A DNA stretch of 33,529 bases, taken from Actinomycetota bacterium. GTDB taxonomy: Bacteria > Actinomycetota > Acidimicrobiia > Acidimicrobiales > Ilumatobacteraceae. Position numbers and translations under genes: made by a program. Within the stretch, counting starts at the first letter, position 1. Every line of letters begins with the position of its first letter. Location: contig JAQCDY010000006.1 in the NCBI GenBank assembly GCA_027729785.1, positions 1-33,529 of the forward strand, read 5' to 3'. The notes beneath the pieces are model-generated. The model searched no databases and was not told where the DNA came from. It saw nothing but the letters and a program-made list of their open reading frames with translations. Shown here piece after piece: positions 18,268 to 28,309 of this stretch.

Positions 18268-18369
18268 TTGATGGGGCGTCAGCGGCACCCAACTACAGCA
18301 TCAGCAAACAACAAATTTCAATAAAAATCAAACATTAACTTTACAAATAGAAAGCAAAGGTAAAAGAAT

Positions 18370-21201
18370 ATGTCACTCGCACCAGAGCGTTTGTCAATCG
18401 GAATCCGCCGTCACTTCACGGCGCCTGGTGTGCACCCGTACGACCAAGTGGTCTGGGAGCGTCGCGATGCGCAAATTAAAAACTGGAAAGATGGCAGCGT
18501 CGCCTTCGAACAACTTGGTGTCGAGTTTCCCGTCTCTTGGTCGCTGAATTCAACGAACATTGTCGCTCAAAAATATTTCCGTGGCACTCCCGGCACATCA
18601 GAGCGCGAAGATTCAATGCGTCAAGTTGTTGACCGTGTTGCAGACACGATCACGAAGTGGGGCACCGAGTGCGGTTACTTCATTGATCAAGAAGAGGCAG
18701 AATCTTTTTGCAGTGAACTAAAATTTATTTTGATCACCCAACGTGCAGCATTCAACTCGCCAGTGTGGTTCAACATCGGCGTCAACGGCGTGCCGCAGCA
18801 GGCCAGCGCATGTTTCATTTTGGCTGTCGATGACACGATGGATGCAATTTTGAATTGGTACAAAGAAGAAGGAACCATCTTCAAGGGCGGCTCGGGTGCG
18901 GGCATCAACTTGTCGAACATTCGCAGCAGCGCAGAAAATCTCAAAGGTGGTGGCACTGCTTCTGGTCCAGTAAGTTTCATGCGCGGTGCAGATGCATCAG
19001 CAGGCACAATCAAGTCGGGCGGTAAAACTCGCCGTGCGGCAAAGATGGTCATCCTCAACGCAAGTCACCCGGACATCGAAGAGTTCATCTGGTGCAAATC
19101 GCGCGAAGAAAAGAAGGCTCGTGCGTTGCGCGATGCCGGCTTCGACATGGACCTCGACGGTTCTGACTCGTTCTCGGTGCAATATCAGAACGCCAACAAC
19201 TCGGTGCGTGTAACCGACGAGTTCATGCAGGCAGTCAAAGACGACGCCGACTGGAATTTGACTGCGGTCAAAGATGGCCGCATCGTGCGCACGATTCGCG
19301 CACGCGATTTGTGGCGCCAGATTGCCACTGCCTCATGGGAGTGCGCTGACCCGGGTTTGCAATTCGACACGACGATCAACAAGTGGCACACGGCCCATGC
19401 CGCCGGCCGCATCAATGGATCAAACCCGTGCAGTGAGTACATGCATATTGACAACTCGGCGTGCAACTTGGCGTCGATCAACTTGTTGAAGTATCTGAAC
19501 GACGACGACTCGTTCGATGTCGAGTCGTATATGCACACGATCGAAGTGATGTTCACCGCACAAGAAATTCTCGTCGGCAACGCCGATTATCCAACAGAAA
19601 AAATTGCCGAGAACAGTCGCTTGTTCCGTCAACTTGGTCTTGGTTACGCCAACTTGGGTGCATTGTTGATGGCGCTCGGCATGCCTTATGACTCGACTGG
19701 TGGTCGTGCGTGGGCGGCGGCTCTGACTTCGTTGATGACTGGTCATGCGTATGCAACAAGTGCGCGCACGGCGAGTCGCATGGGACCATTCGCTGGCTTC
19801 TCGGCCAACGAGCGATACATGCTCAATGTTCTGCGTTTGCATCGCGACGCCAATCTTGAGATCGACAACATTGATGTTGTGCAACCGAGTTTGGTCGACG
19901 CGGCGACGACAGCATGGGACTCAGCAGTTCGTGACGGTGAAGAATACGGCGTGCGCAACAGTCAAGCAACCGTGTTGGCGCCGACAGGCACGATCGGTCT
20001 GATGATGGACTGCGACACAACCGGCATTGAACCAGATCTTGGTTTGGTGAAATTCAAAAAACTCGTTGGTGGTGGCAACATGACGATCGTCAATCAGACG
20101 GTGCCGAGGGCGTTAAATCAGCTCGGCTACGAAGCACCCGTGGTTGATCGCATCGTGGCTTACATTGACGAAAACAAAACCATCGTTGGTTCGCCAGATC
20201 TTAAATCCGAGCACCTTACAGTTTTCGCCTGCTCAATGGGCGACAACACAATTCACTACGAAGGCCACGTGCGCATGATGGGCGCAACTCAGCCGTTTTT
20301 GTCGGGAGCGATCTCGAAGACGGTCAACATGCCCCAAGAAGCAACGATTGAAGAAATCGAAGAATTGCACATGTTGTCATGGGAGTTGGGCGTCAAGGCA
20401 GTGGCTGTTTACCGCGACAACTGCAAGGTCGGTCAACCTCTTTCAACCATGAAGAAAGACGGTGAGCAAGGTTCGTCGATAGGTGGCGATGCATCAGGCG
20501 CGGCAACACAAGTCGTCGAGCGCATCGTCGAGCGTGTCGTCCACCAGCCAGTTCGCGAAAAGCTTCCACGTTCACGCCGTGGTCGCACATTCGAGTTCAG
20601 AGTGGCCGATTGCAAGGGTTTTGCAACAATCGGCGAATACTCAGACGGTCGACCAGGTGAAGTGTTCTTGACGGTGTCAAAGCAAGGTTCAACTCTTGCC
20701 GGCATCATGGATGCTTTCGCCAAGAGCATTTCGTACGGTTTGCAATATGGCGTGCCGATGCGGGCGTTCATCGAGGCATTCGTCAACACCAGATTTGAGC
20801 CGGCCGGCATGACCGATGATCCAGATATTCGCATGGCTTCATCGATCGTCGACTATTTGTTCCGCAGATTGGCGGTCGAGTACCTAACCACCGACGAGCG
20901 TGCAGAGTTGGGTATTTACACTCGCGAAGAGCGCCTGCAGCCAACGTTGCCAGGTGTCGAAGAATCAATTACCCACACGATGCAGGGCACCGATGTGTTC
21001 GCCGATCCAAAGACAATTCCGTCGGCGAGCGACCTCGTGGCACAGATTGACGCCGGCACATATTCGGCACCACCGAGCCATGGTTCCCAAAAAGCCGCCG
21101 GCACGGGCATGATTTGTTCAGCATGTGGTTCGGCAAATATGCAACGCGCTGGTGCGTGTTATGTTTGCGGCGACTGCGGTTCATCCAGCGGTTGCTCGTA
21201 A
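18370..21201 (+). CDS. nrdJ: Vitamin B12-dependent (class II) ribonucleoside-diphosphate reductase NrdJ
   Basis: FNSPVWFNIGV, FKGGSGAGINLSNIRSS, NPCSEYMHIDNSACNLASINLLKY, ATVLAPTGTIGLMMDCDTTGIEPDL, C-terminal cysteine-rich tail CSACGSANMQRAGACYVCGDCGSSSGCS. Confidence 0.95.
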   Translation: MSLAPERLSIGIRRHFTAPGVHPYDQVVWERRDAQIKNWKDGSVAFEQLGVEFPVSWSLNSTNIVAQKYFRGTPGTSEREDSMRQVVDRVADTITKWGTECGYFIDQEEAESFCSELKFILITQRAAFNSPVWFNIGVNGVPQQASACFILAVDDTMDAILNWYKEEGTIFKGGSGAGINLSNIRSSAENLKGGGTASGPVSFMRGADASAGTIKSGGKTRRAAKMVILNASHPDIEEFIWCKSREEKKARALRDAGFDMDLDGSDSFSVQYQNANNSVRVTDEFMQAVKDDADWNLTAVKDGRIVRTIRARDLWRQIATASWECADPGLQFDTTINKWHTAHAAGRINGSNPCSEYMHIDNSACNLASINLLKYLNDDDSFDVESYMHTIEVMFTAQEILVGNADYPTEKIAENSRLFRQLGLGYANLGALLMALGMPYDSTGGRAWAAALTSLMTGHAYATSARTASRMGPFAGFSANERYMLNVLRLHRDANLEIDNIDVVQPSLVDAATTAWDSAVRDGEEYGVRNSQATVLAPTGTIGLMMDCDTTGIEPDLGLVKFKKLVGGGNMTIVNQTVPRALNQLGYEAPVVDRIVAYIDENKTIVGSPDLKSEHLTVFACSMGDNTIHYEGHVRMMGATQPFLSGAISKTVNMPQEATIEEIEELHMLSWELGVKAVAVYRDNCKVGQPLSTMKKDGEQGSSIGGDASGAATQVVERIVERVVHQPVREKLPRSRRGRTFEFRVADCKGFATIGEYSDGRPGEVFLTVSKQGSTLAGIMDAFAKSISYGLQYGVPMRAFIEAFVNTRFEPAGMTDDPDIRMASSIVDYLFRRLAVEYLTTDERAELGIYTREERLQPTLPGVEESITHTMQGTDVFADPKTIPSASDLVAQIDAGTYSAPPSHGSQKAAGTGMICSACGSANMQRAGACYVCGDCGSSSGCS

Positions 21202-21237
21202 GAAAAACGGTTAACGGTTACTGGCTATATTTAGCGC

Positions 21238-22329
21238 GTGACCAATAAATCGGTTGAGTTGGCTTGGTTCGCCGCGTTATGCGACGACGACTATGAATTC
21301 TTGGGCGTAGCGGATCAAGATCTTCAGTCTTCGTGGCTGCACTGCAGCGACATAGTTAGGCGAGCCGAGTTGAACGGTTTCGACAATGTGTTGTTGCCAT
21401 CCGGCTACAGCCTTGGCATCGATGCGACTGCGTTTTCGGCGGCGATCGCAACTCTGACCAACGAAATCAAATTGCTGCTCGCGGTGAGACTCGGTGAACT
21501 CGTTGTGCCGCAACTTGCGCGGCAAATCGCAACACTGCAACAAATCTCCAACTCGCGACTGGTGATCAACGCGATTTCATCCGAGATGCCGGGCGAGCAT
21601 CTTTCAAGCGAGTCTCGATACCGGCGCACAACAGAATATTTGTATGCAGTCGGCGAGTTGCTCGACGGTAAAACTGTGAATCTCGAAGGCGAGTTCTTGC
21701 AGTTGCATATTGATCCACCAAGAATTTCGGTACCAGGTTCAGGTTGCCCGCCGATTTATTTTGGCGGATTATCGGAGGCGGCGCGCGACTGTGCCGCGGC
21801 GAGTGCAGACGTCTTTTTGATGTGGCCTGACACGACCGCGAAAATATCTTTGATCGTGCTCGACATGACTCAGCGAGCACAGCGGCACGGGCGACCAATG
21901 AGTTTTGGTTGGCGCAGTCATGTTGTCGTGCGTGAGACCGAGCGTGAAGCGCGCGAGGCGGCACGGCGATTGTTGTCGCGACTCGATCCGGTCACTGGTG
22001 ACGCCATTCGCGCCAAGTCGCTTGACTCGACTTCGACCGGGGTCAATCGTCAGAGTGAGTTGCGTACGGCGGCCGACGACGAGGGGTACATCGAGCAAAA
22101 TCTTTGGACAGGTGTGGGTCGTGCACGCAGCGGGGCGGGCATCGCAATTGTTGGCGACCCAGATCAGGTGACGACCAAGTTGAACGAACTCATCGACGCC
22201 GGAGTTTCGGCATTTATCTTGTCGGGCTATCCGCACCTGAAAGAGTGTGATTTATTCGCAAAATATGTTCTGCCAAAAATCAACCACGGCCCACTTTCAT
22301 TGGCCCACACCCCAGCCGCCCTCGACTAA
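21238..22329 (+). CDS. LLM class flavin-dependent oxidoreductase (alkanesulfonate monooxygenase-like)
   Basis: GTG start; luciferase-like fold cues: LNGFDNVLLPSGYSLGIDATAFSAAIATLTNEIKLLLAVRLGELVVPQLARQIATLQQISNSRLVINAIS, PPIYFGGLSEAA, FILSGYPHLKECDLFAKYVLPKI. Confidence 0.88.
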   Translation: MTNKSVELAWFAALCDDDYEFLGVADQDLQSSWLHCSDIVRRAELNGFDNVLLPSGYSLGIDATAFSAAIATLTNEIKLLLAVRLGELVVPQLARQIATLQQISNSRLVINAISSEMPGEHLSSESRYRRTTEYLYAVGELLDGKTVNLEGEFLQLHIDPPRISVPGSGCPPIYFGGLSEAARDCAAASADVFLMWPDTTAKISLIVLDMTQRAQRHGRPMSFGWRSHVVVRETEREAREAARRLLSRLDPVTGDAIRAKSLDSTSTGVNRQSELRTAADDEGYIEQNLWTGVGRARSGAGIAIVGDPDQVTTKLNELIDAGVSAFILSGYPHLKECDLFAKYVLPKINHGPLSLAHTPAALD

Positions 22330-22330
22330 T

Positions 22331-22365
22331 TAGTTGAATCTTTCGCGCTGCACCGCGAAAAACTA
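22331..22365. terminator. Hairpin between the convergent LLM oxidoreductase and P450 genes
   Basis: TTTCGCG (22341-22347) / CGCGAAA (22354-22360), flanked by TAGTT / AACTA that can extend the stem with a bulge. Confidence 0.55.
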
Positions 22366-23613
22366 GTCAAGGTGACAGTTGATGCGTTTGATGCCGTTGA
22401 TGAAGCTGCTTTGAAGATAGGCGGGTTCGCCCGTGATCCGTAGGTTCGGCACGCGACGGCGAATCTCGTCGAACATCACGGCGATTTCGCGTCGCGCCAA
22501 GTTCGCACCCAGACAAAAGTGCGGTCCACCGGCGCCAAAACCAATTTGGGTGGGTTGTGGCGCACGGGTCACATCAAACTTGAACGGATTGGCAAAAATC
22601 CGTTCGTCGCGGTTACCAGAATTGTAGAACAGCACTACTTTTTGACCAGACTTGACTTTGAATCCGTTGATTTCAGTGTCCTCAGTCGCGGTGCGCCGGA
22701 AGTGAATCACCGGTGTTGCCCAACGCACGATTTCTTCGACTGCAGTCTTCGTATTCAGATCGAAGTTTTCAAACCAAATCTTGCGCTGATCTGGATTCTC
22801 GGTCAGGGCCAACATGCCATGCGTAATTGCATTTCGAGTCGTTTCATTGCCAGCCACAACCAGCAAAATAAAGAAACTGCCGAATTCTTGGCTAGTTAGC
22901 CGTTCACCGTCCACGACGGCGTGCATCATCACGCTCGTCAAATCTTCGGTGGGGTTGGCGAGTCGTGTTTCACCCAACGCCTTGGCGTATGAAAACATTC
23001 CGATCGCAGCCTCCATCAGCCGTTCGATGGTTCCACCAAAATCGGGGTCACCCGCGCCAAGAATCGTGTTCGTCCATTCAAAAATTTGTCGTTCGTCTTG
23101 TTCGGGGATGCCCATCATCTCGCAGATGATTTGTAACGGAAACTTGGCGGCGACTTCGTCGACGAAGTCGAACTCTTTGTCGGCATATTTATCCATCACA
23201 GAATCGATGATCGTTCGCGCCTTGACTTTTACGTACTCTTCGATGCGCGCAATCTCGCGTGGTGTGAAACCTTTCGAGACGATCGATCGCAGGCGAAAAT
23301 GTTTCGGGTCGTCCATGCTGATCATCGAGCCGAAGAACTCATTGAGTTCTTGTGACAGATCGATGATGTTCGAACCCTTTCCGCTGCAGAAGAGTTGCGG
23401 ATTGCGACTCACATGCCAAATGTCGTCGTGTCGGGTGAGGGCGATATAGCCGGGGCCCTTCGGGGCGATCGCTAATTCCATTTCTTCATAAAATCGATAT
23501 GGGTCTTCGTTGCGTAGTTTGGCAAATGCCGACTCGCGAAAGTCGCGGGGAGCCCGCCAAAACTCCGGGGCCGAAAGATCGATGTCTTCAAGTCGCACAT
23601 CAAACAACTGCAT
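22363..23613 (-). CDS. Cytochrome P450
   Basis: VVAGNETTRNAITHGMLAL (I-helix), EEIVRWATPVIHFRRTA (ExxR region), FGAGGPHFCLGANLARREI (heme-binding Cys). Confidence 0.95.
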   Translation of the reverse strand: MQLFDVRLEDIDLSAPEFWRAPRDFRESAFAKLRNEDPYRFYEEMELAIAPKGPGYIALTRHDDIWHVSRNPQLFCSGKGSNIIDLSQELNEFFGSMISMDDPKHFRLRSIVSKGFTPREIARIEEYVKVKARTIIDSVMDKYADKEFDFVDEVAAKFPLQIICEMMGIPEQDERQIFEWTNTILGAGDPDFGGTIERLMEAAIGMFSYAKALGETRLANPTEDLTSVMMHAVVDGERLTSQEFGSFFILLVVAGNETTRNAITHGMLALTENPDQRKIWFENFDLNTKTAVEEIVRWATPVIHFRRTATEDTEINGFKVKSGQKVVLFYNSGNRDERIFANPFKFDVTRAPQPTQIGFGAGGPHFCLGANLARREIAVMFDEIRRRVPNLRITGEPAYLQSSFINGIKRINCHLD

Positions 23614-23693
23614 GCCCCAAGAATAGAACTCTGGCGTGCCAAACTCTGATTCAGGCAGCTTGGCTTCATGGTTTGACGTCGTAACGGCTAGGG

Positions 23694-23717
23694 TTTTGCA
23701 ACACTAGAGATGCAAAA
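23694..23717. promoter_or_regulatory. Inverted repeat TTTTGCA-N10-TGCAAAA in the P450/thiolase divergent intergenic region
   Basis: 7-bp perfect arms just upstream of the thiolase SD (AAGGAG). Confidence 0.45.
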
Positions 23718-23734
23718 TTTAAGGAGCACAAGCC

Positions 23735-24937
23735 ATGTCAGAAGCAGTCATTGTCGCCACAGCCCGAAGCCCAATTGGTCGCGCGAATAAGGGCACGCTC
23801 ACCGAATTGCGTCCCGATGACATGTCAGCGCAGATCGTGCGCGCGTTGATGGCCAAGGTGCCACAACTCAAAGCTGATGATGTCGAAGATTTGATGCTCG
23901 GATGCGGCCAGCCTGCGGGTGAAGGCGGTTTCAACATCGCTCGCGTCGTAGCCGTGCTCGCCGGGCTCGCCAACGTTCCTGGCGTAACCGTGAATCGTTA
24001 CTGCTCATCGAGTTTGCAGACGATTCGCATGGCGGCGCACGCGATTAAATCTGGTGAAGGAGATTGCTTCATAGCTGCAGGCGTCGAAACTGTGAGTCGT
24101 TATGCATCTGGTGCAAGCGACACCGCACCGAATGCAATTTTCAAACCATCAGGTGAGCGCACCAAAGCACGCGCCGCGGGCGGTCAAGGTGTTTGGTCGC
24201 CAGCAGGTGGTTTGGCCGACATGTATATCGCGATGGGTCAGACTGCTGAAAATGTTCGTGAACTCGAAGGCGTAACGCGCCGCGAGATGGACGAATTCGG
24301 CGCGCGCAGTCAGCAACGCGCGGTTGCCAACCAAGAAAACGGTTTTTTTGAGCGTGAAATTACGCCACTCACATTGCCGAATGGCACCGTTGTCGCAAAG
24401 GACGACGGCCCGCGTGCAGGCACAACCGTTGAGGCACTCGCCGGTCTCAAGCCGGTATTCCGCCCCGACGGTGAAATCACAGCGGGCAACGCGTGCCCAT
24501 TAAATGACGGCGCCGCTGCAGTCATGGTGATGAGCGACACCAAAGCCAAACAACTCGGCATTAAACCTTTGGCACGAATCGTTTCGTCGGGTGTGTCGGG
24601 TTTGAATCCAGAAATCATGGGTCTCGGACCAATCGAGGCGTGCCGTCAAGCACTCAAGCGTGCAGGCATGACGATTGATCAAATCGATTTGGTCGAAATC
24701 AACGAAGCGTTCGCTGCGCAAGTTATTCCGTCGGCAAAACATTTGGGCATTCCGATGGACAAACTGAACGTGCACGGTGGGGCGATCGCGCTCGGTCATC
24801 CTTTCGGCATGACTGGTGCGCGCATCATGACGACACTGATCAACGGTTTGCAACACACCGACAAGCGATTCGGTCTCGAGTCAATGTGCGTTGGTGGAGG
24901 CCAAGGCATGGCGATGATTATTGAGCGGCTGAAATAA
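23735..24937 (+). CDS. Acetyl-CoA C-acyltransferase (thiolase)
   Basis: NRYCSSSLQTIRMAAHAIKSGEGDCFIAAGVETVSR (active Cys), LNVHGGAIALGHPFGMTGARI, MCVGGGQGMAMI. Confidence 0.95.
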   Translation: MSEAVIVATARSPIGRANKGTLTELRPDDMSAQIVRALMAKVPQLKADDVEDLMLGCGQPAGEGGFNIARVVAVLAGLANVPGVTVNRYCSSSLQTIRMAAHAIKSGEGDCFIAAGVETVSRYASGASDTAPNAIFKPSGERTKARAAGGQGVWSPAGGLADMYIAMGQTAENVRELEGVTRREMDEFGARSQQRAVANQENGFFEREITPLTLPNGTVVAKDDGPRAGTTVEALAGLKPVFRPDGEITAGNACPLNDGAAAVMVMSDTKAKQLGIKPLARIVSSGVSGLNPEIMGLGPIEACRQALKRAGMTIDQIDLVEINEAFAAQVIPSAKHLGIPMDKLNVHGGAIALGHPFGMTGARIMTTLINGLQHTDKRFGLESMCVGGGQGMAMIIERLK

Positions 24938-24946
24938 TTTAGCTAT

Positions 24947-26107
24947 TTAGCTCGTCACGGCGTTCAAGTTTCTTGCGTGCATCACGCCGGCAATTCCGGC
25001 GATTGTCGCAATGCCGACTGCAACGACAAAAAAAGTTGTGAATGCACCATACGCGCCGTAAATAGTTGGCGCAATAAATGCAGCGATCATTTGCCCAAGA
25101 ACGGTGACGGCACCCGATAAGCCCTGTGCCGCCGAGGCTCGACCAAGTGGGGCCGCCTTGGCAATCGCCGACAATGCCGCAGGGATCATCGTCGCCTGCA
25201 ACATTCCCTCGATAAGTCCGATACCTAGAATCACCCACGGTTGTTTGATCAGGCCATATGAAATCGTCAACAAACTTATTGGAATAGCCAGCCACAGCAC
25301 CACGGCAATCGGCGAGCGTTTATCAATCAACTTGCCGGCCCGCGCCGAAAACAAAATAAATGGCAAGCCGTAGACGGCAAAAGTCAAACCTGTCATCGCG
25401 TTATTGCCACCCAGGTCATCTAAGAATCGATCCCACAGCGCGTCGAACATTCCGGTTGGAAAAGTAATCGCAAGCATCAAAATCAACGCGACACGGACAT
25501 TGCGAATTTGCAGCAAGTCGAAACTTAGTCGCTGAGATTCTGTGGTTAATGTGAGTTCAGGAAACTTGCGCGGGCTAATGACAAAGAGCGCGAAAACGGC
25601 CAGGGCACCAAACACTAAAAAGGTCGTATCCAGCCCGAAAGGCCCGATAATCAGCGAGCCAATTAGTGGGCCACAGACGAAACCACCAATCTCCATTCCC
25701 GAAACTGCACCAAGTCGCTCGGCACTGCGAGATTCATCTAGGTGAGCCGCCAAAGCACGAACGGCCGGAAATGTGAAACCGATCGAAGCCCCAACTATGC
25801 CACGACCAACGATAAATACAGCAAGCGAATCACCGAGGGCAAAAATTATCGAGCCAAGCGCCGCCAGCCCAAGACCAACTTGGATCAGTTTTTTGCCATG
25901 CCCGCGGTCGGCCAACGGAGCAATAAACAATTGCACGAGTAGCCCCATCGCAAAACCTGTGCCAGCGATCAAACCCAGTGCCGAATCGGCATATTTGTAT
26001 TGCTCTTGCAACTCGGACATAGATGCAAATACGACGCTGTTGGCAGCAGCAGTCGAAAAAACGCTGAACAACAACAGAGGCAAATCAGCCCGTTGTTTTT
26101 GTTTCAT
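24947..26107 (-). CDS. MFS transporter
   Basis: Multiple hydrophobic segments; GTGFAMGLLVQLFIAPLADRGHGKKLIQVGLGLAALG motif A-like loop. Confidence 0.9.
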   Translation of the reverse strand: MKQKQRADLPLLLFSVFSTAAANSVVFASMSELQEQYKYADSALGLIAGTGFAMGLLVQLFIAPLADRGHGKKLIQVGLGLAALGSIIFALGDSLAVFIVGRGIVGASIGFTFPAVRALAAHLDESRSAERLGAVSGMEIGGFVCGPLIGSLIIGPFGLDTTFLVFGALAVFALFVISPRKFPELTLTTESQRLSFDLLQIRNVRVALILMLAITFPTGMFDALWDRFLDDLGGNNAMTGLTFAVYGLPFILFSARAGKLIDKRSPIAVVLWLAIPISLLTISYGLIKQPWVILGIGLIEGMLQATMIPAALSAIAKAAPLGRASAAQGLSGAVTVLGQMIAAFIAPTIYGAYGAFTTFFVVAVGIATIAGIAGVMHARNLNAVTS

Positions 26108-26113
26108 CTCAAA

Positions 26114-26926
26114 TCAATTCGATAACTCGTCCAGCGCGGCATCAAAAAATATCGGCCAGTGATGCAATGCCCAAGAGTCAAACTCTACTTCGCAGAGTCC
26201 GACACACGAGATATTCGCAACAGGGTCGTGCCAAATAAAAGAACCAGTACCACCGAAATGCCCGAAGGTCGACGCACTATTGCGTGAGCCCATCCAGTGC
26301 GGGTGTTTTGTGCCGTGGATTTCCGGTCCGTAACCCCAGTTGCACGGATCAAATCTGCCCACGCCCGGCACGACACCTTCGAGTTCGGCAAGTTGTGTTG
26401 CGGTTGCAACGCATGCTGTGTGACTTGAAATCAAACTCGGGTTGCGCATCTCGAGAGCAAACTCAACCAAGTCATCGACACATGAGACGACATCGTGTGC
26501 CGCCGAGCCGTTTAAAAAACTTTTTGCCATTCCCAGTGGTTCAAAAATTGCATCGCGCAGATATTCGCCGAAGCCAATTTCGGTTGCTTGCTCGATATGG
26601 CTGGCAATCAACTCATAGCCGGTGTTCGAATAGATTCGTTTGCGCCCAGCGGCGACAATCGGCACCGCACCTTCGAAGCTGTAGCCACCGGCGTGCGTCA
26701 TCAGGTGGGCGAGCGTGCAATCTTGCTGGCCGACTTGTGCATCAAGCGTCGTCGAGCCTTCTTCGATTGCGATAAGCGTTGCCCACGCGGTCAGCAACTT
26801 CGAGACAGAAGCGATGCGTGATGTTCGGGATGTGTCGCCAAACGGGTGCGCGACGCCGCGACGGTCAATTATGCAAACTGAAGTGTTGCTTGCGGGCCAT
26901 TCGCGAACGAGATCGAATGCCCGCAT
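26114..26926 (-). CDS. Serine hydrolase (beta-lactamase/class C PBP-like)
   Basis: RIASVSKLLTAWATL (SxxK), YSNTGYELIASHIEQ (YxN), FGHFGGTGSFIWHDP (HxG). Confidence 0.88.
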   Translation of the reverse strand: MRAFDLVREWPASNTSVCIIDRRGVAHPFGDTSRTSRIASVSKLLTAWATLIAIEEGSTTLDAQVGQQDCTLAHLMTHAGGYSFEGAVPIVAAGRKRIYSNTGYELIASHIEQATEIGFGEYLRDAIFEPLGMAKSFLNGSAAHDVVSCVDDLVEFALEMRNPSLISSHTACVATATQLAELEGVVPGVGRFDPCNWGYGPEIHGTKHPHWMGSRNSASTFGHFGGTGSFIWHDPVANISCVGLCEVEFDSWALHHWPIFFDAALDELSN

Positions 26927-26931
26927 CGGGG

Positions 26932-28281
26932 CTATTTTGCTGCGCGAACTAATTCGGCGACGCGAAATGCAAGATCAAGCGACTGTCGAGCATTTAGTCG
27001 TGGATCACAAACCGTTTCATACCGCGTGTCGAGATCTTCTTGGCTTACCGACTCGGCGCCACCCAAACACTCGGTCACATTGTCGCCTGTCAACTCGATA
27101 TGAATGCCGCCGGGCCAGGTTTTTTCGGCACGATGCGCCAAAACAAAATTTGTTATTTCACGAATGATGTCGTCGAAGTGGCGCGTCTTACGACCATTGG
27201 ATGCGGTGAACGTGTTTGCGTGCATCGGGTCGCACGCCCAAACAACAGGGTGCCCAGCGTCGCGAACCGCACGAATCAACGGACGCAAACCCTGCTCAAC
27301 TTTGTCGGCGCCCATGCGCGAAATCAAGGTCAGGCGACCTGGTACTCGCGCCGGGTTGAGAGTTTCGCACAACGACAGAACAAAATCGGTTGTCGTGTCG
27401 GGACCAATCTTGCAACCAATCGGGTTGCCGACGCCTCGCAAAAATTCGACGTGCGCTCCATCAAGTTGACGTGTGCGCTCACCAATCCACAACATGTGCG
27501 CCGAGCAGTCATACCAGTTGCCCGTGAGCGAGTCTTGCCTCGTGAGCGCCTCTTCATATCCAAGCAATAGAGCCTCGTGACTCGTATAAAAATCGACTTG
27601 ATGCAGCGCACTGTGGATCTCGGTATCGACACCGCACGCTCGCATGAACGCAAGTGCTCGTTCTACTTCGCCTGCAACTTGTTCGTAGCGCAAACCTTCG
27701 GCACTTGTCGTGACGAACTCTTGGTTCCAGGCGTGCACACGGTTGAGGTCGGCGAAGCCACCTTTGGTGAAGGCGCGCAACAGGTTTAGCGTGCTGGCTG
27801 ACTGGTGATACGCCTGCACGAGACGTTGCGGGTTCGGCACGCGCGATTCGTCGTGTGGTGCCGGGTCGTTGACCATGTGACCACGGAACGACGGCAACTC
27901 AACACCACCGATTGTCTCGGTATCGCTCGAACGCGGTTTGGCGAATTGACCGGCGATGCGACCAACTTTTACCACCGGAACACCCGTCGAATATGTCAGC
28001 ACGAGTGCCATCTGCAAAATCACGCGAAGTTTCTCGCGAATGTTTACGGCAGTGAACTCTTCGAAACTCTCGGCACAGTCGCCGGCCTGCAACAAAAATG
28101 CATTGCCGCTCGCAACCTGCCCAAGTGCCGCCAGCAATGATCGCGCCTCACCAGCAAAAACAAGTGGGGGATACGATGCGATCTGCTTGAGTGAGTGCTC
28201 GAGTTCGTTTTGATCGGGCCATTTTGGTTGTTGAGCAGCCACACTGCTCTGCCAAGAAGATGGTGTCCAGCGGGCATTCAT
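26932..28281 (-). CDS. aroG: Class II 3-deoxy-7-phosphoheptulonate (DAHP) synthase
   Basis: WTPSSWQSSVAAQQPKWPD, FLLQAGDCAESFEEF, KVGRIAGQFAKPRSSDTE, NPIGCKIGPDTT, HPVVWACDPMHANTFTASNGRKTRHFDDI, GGIHIELTGDNVTECLGG. Confidence 0.95.
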   Translation of the reverse strand: MNARWTPSSWQSSVAAQQPKWPDQNELEHSLKQIASYPPLVFAGEARSLLAALGQVASGNAFLLQAGDCAESFEEFTAVNIREKLRVILQMALVLTYSTGVPVVKVGRIAGQFAKPRSSDTETIGGVELPSFRGHMVNDPAPHDESRVPNPQRLVQAYHQSASTLNLLRAFTKGGFADLNRVHAWNQEFVTTSAEGLRYEQVAGEVERALAFMRACGVDTEIHSALHQVDFYTSHEALLLGYEEALTRQDSLTGNWYDCSAHMLWIGERTRQLDGAHVEFLRGVGNPIGCKIGPDTTTDFVLSLCETLNPARVPGRLTLISRMGADKVEQGLRPLIRAVRDAGHPVVWACDPMHANTFTASNGRKTRHFDDIIREITNFVLAHRAEKTWPGGIHIELTGDNVTECLGGAESVSQEDLDTRYETVCDPRLNARQSLDLAFRVAELVRAAK

Positions 28282-28309
28282 GGTGTCAACCCTATTACCG
28301 CAAAGTGCG

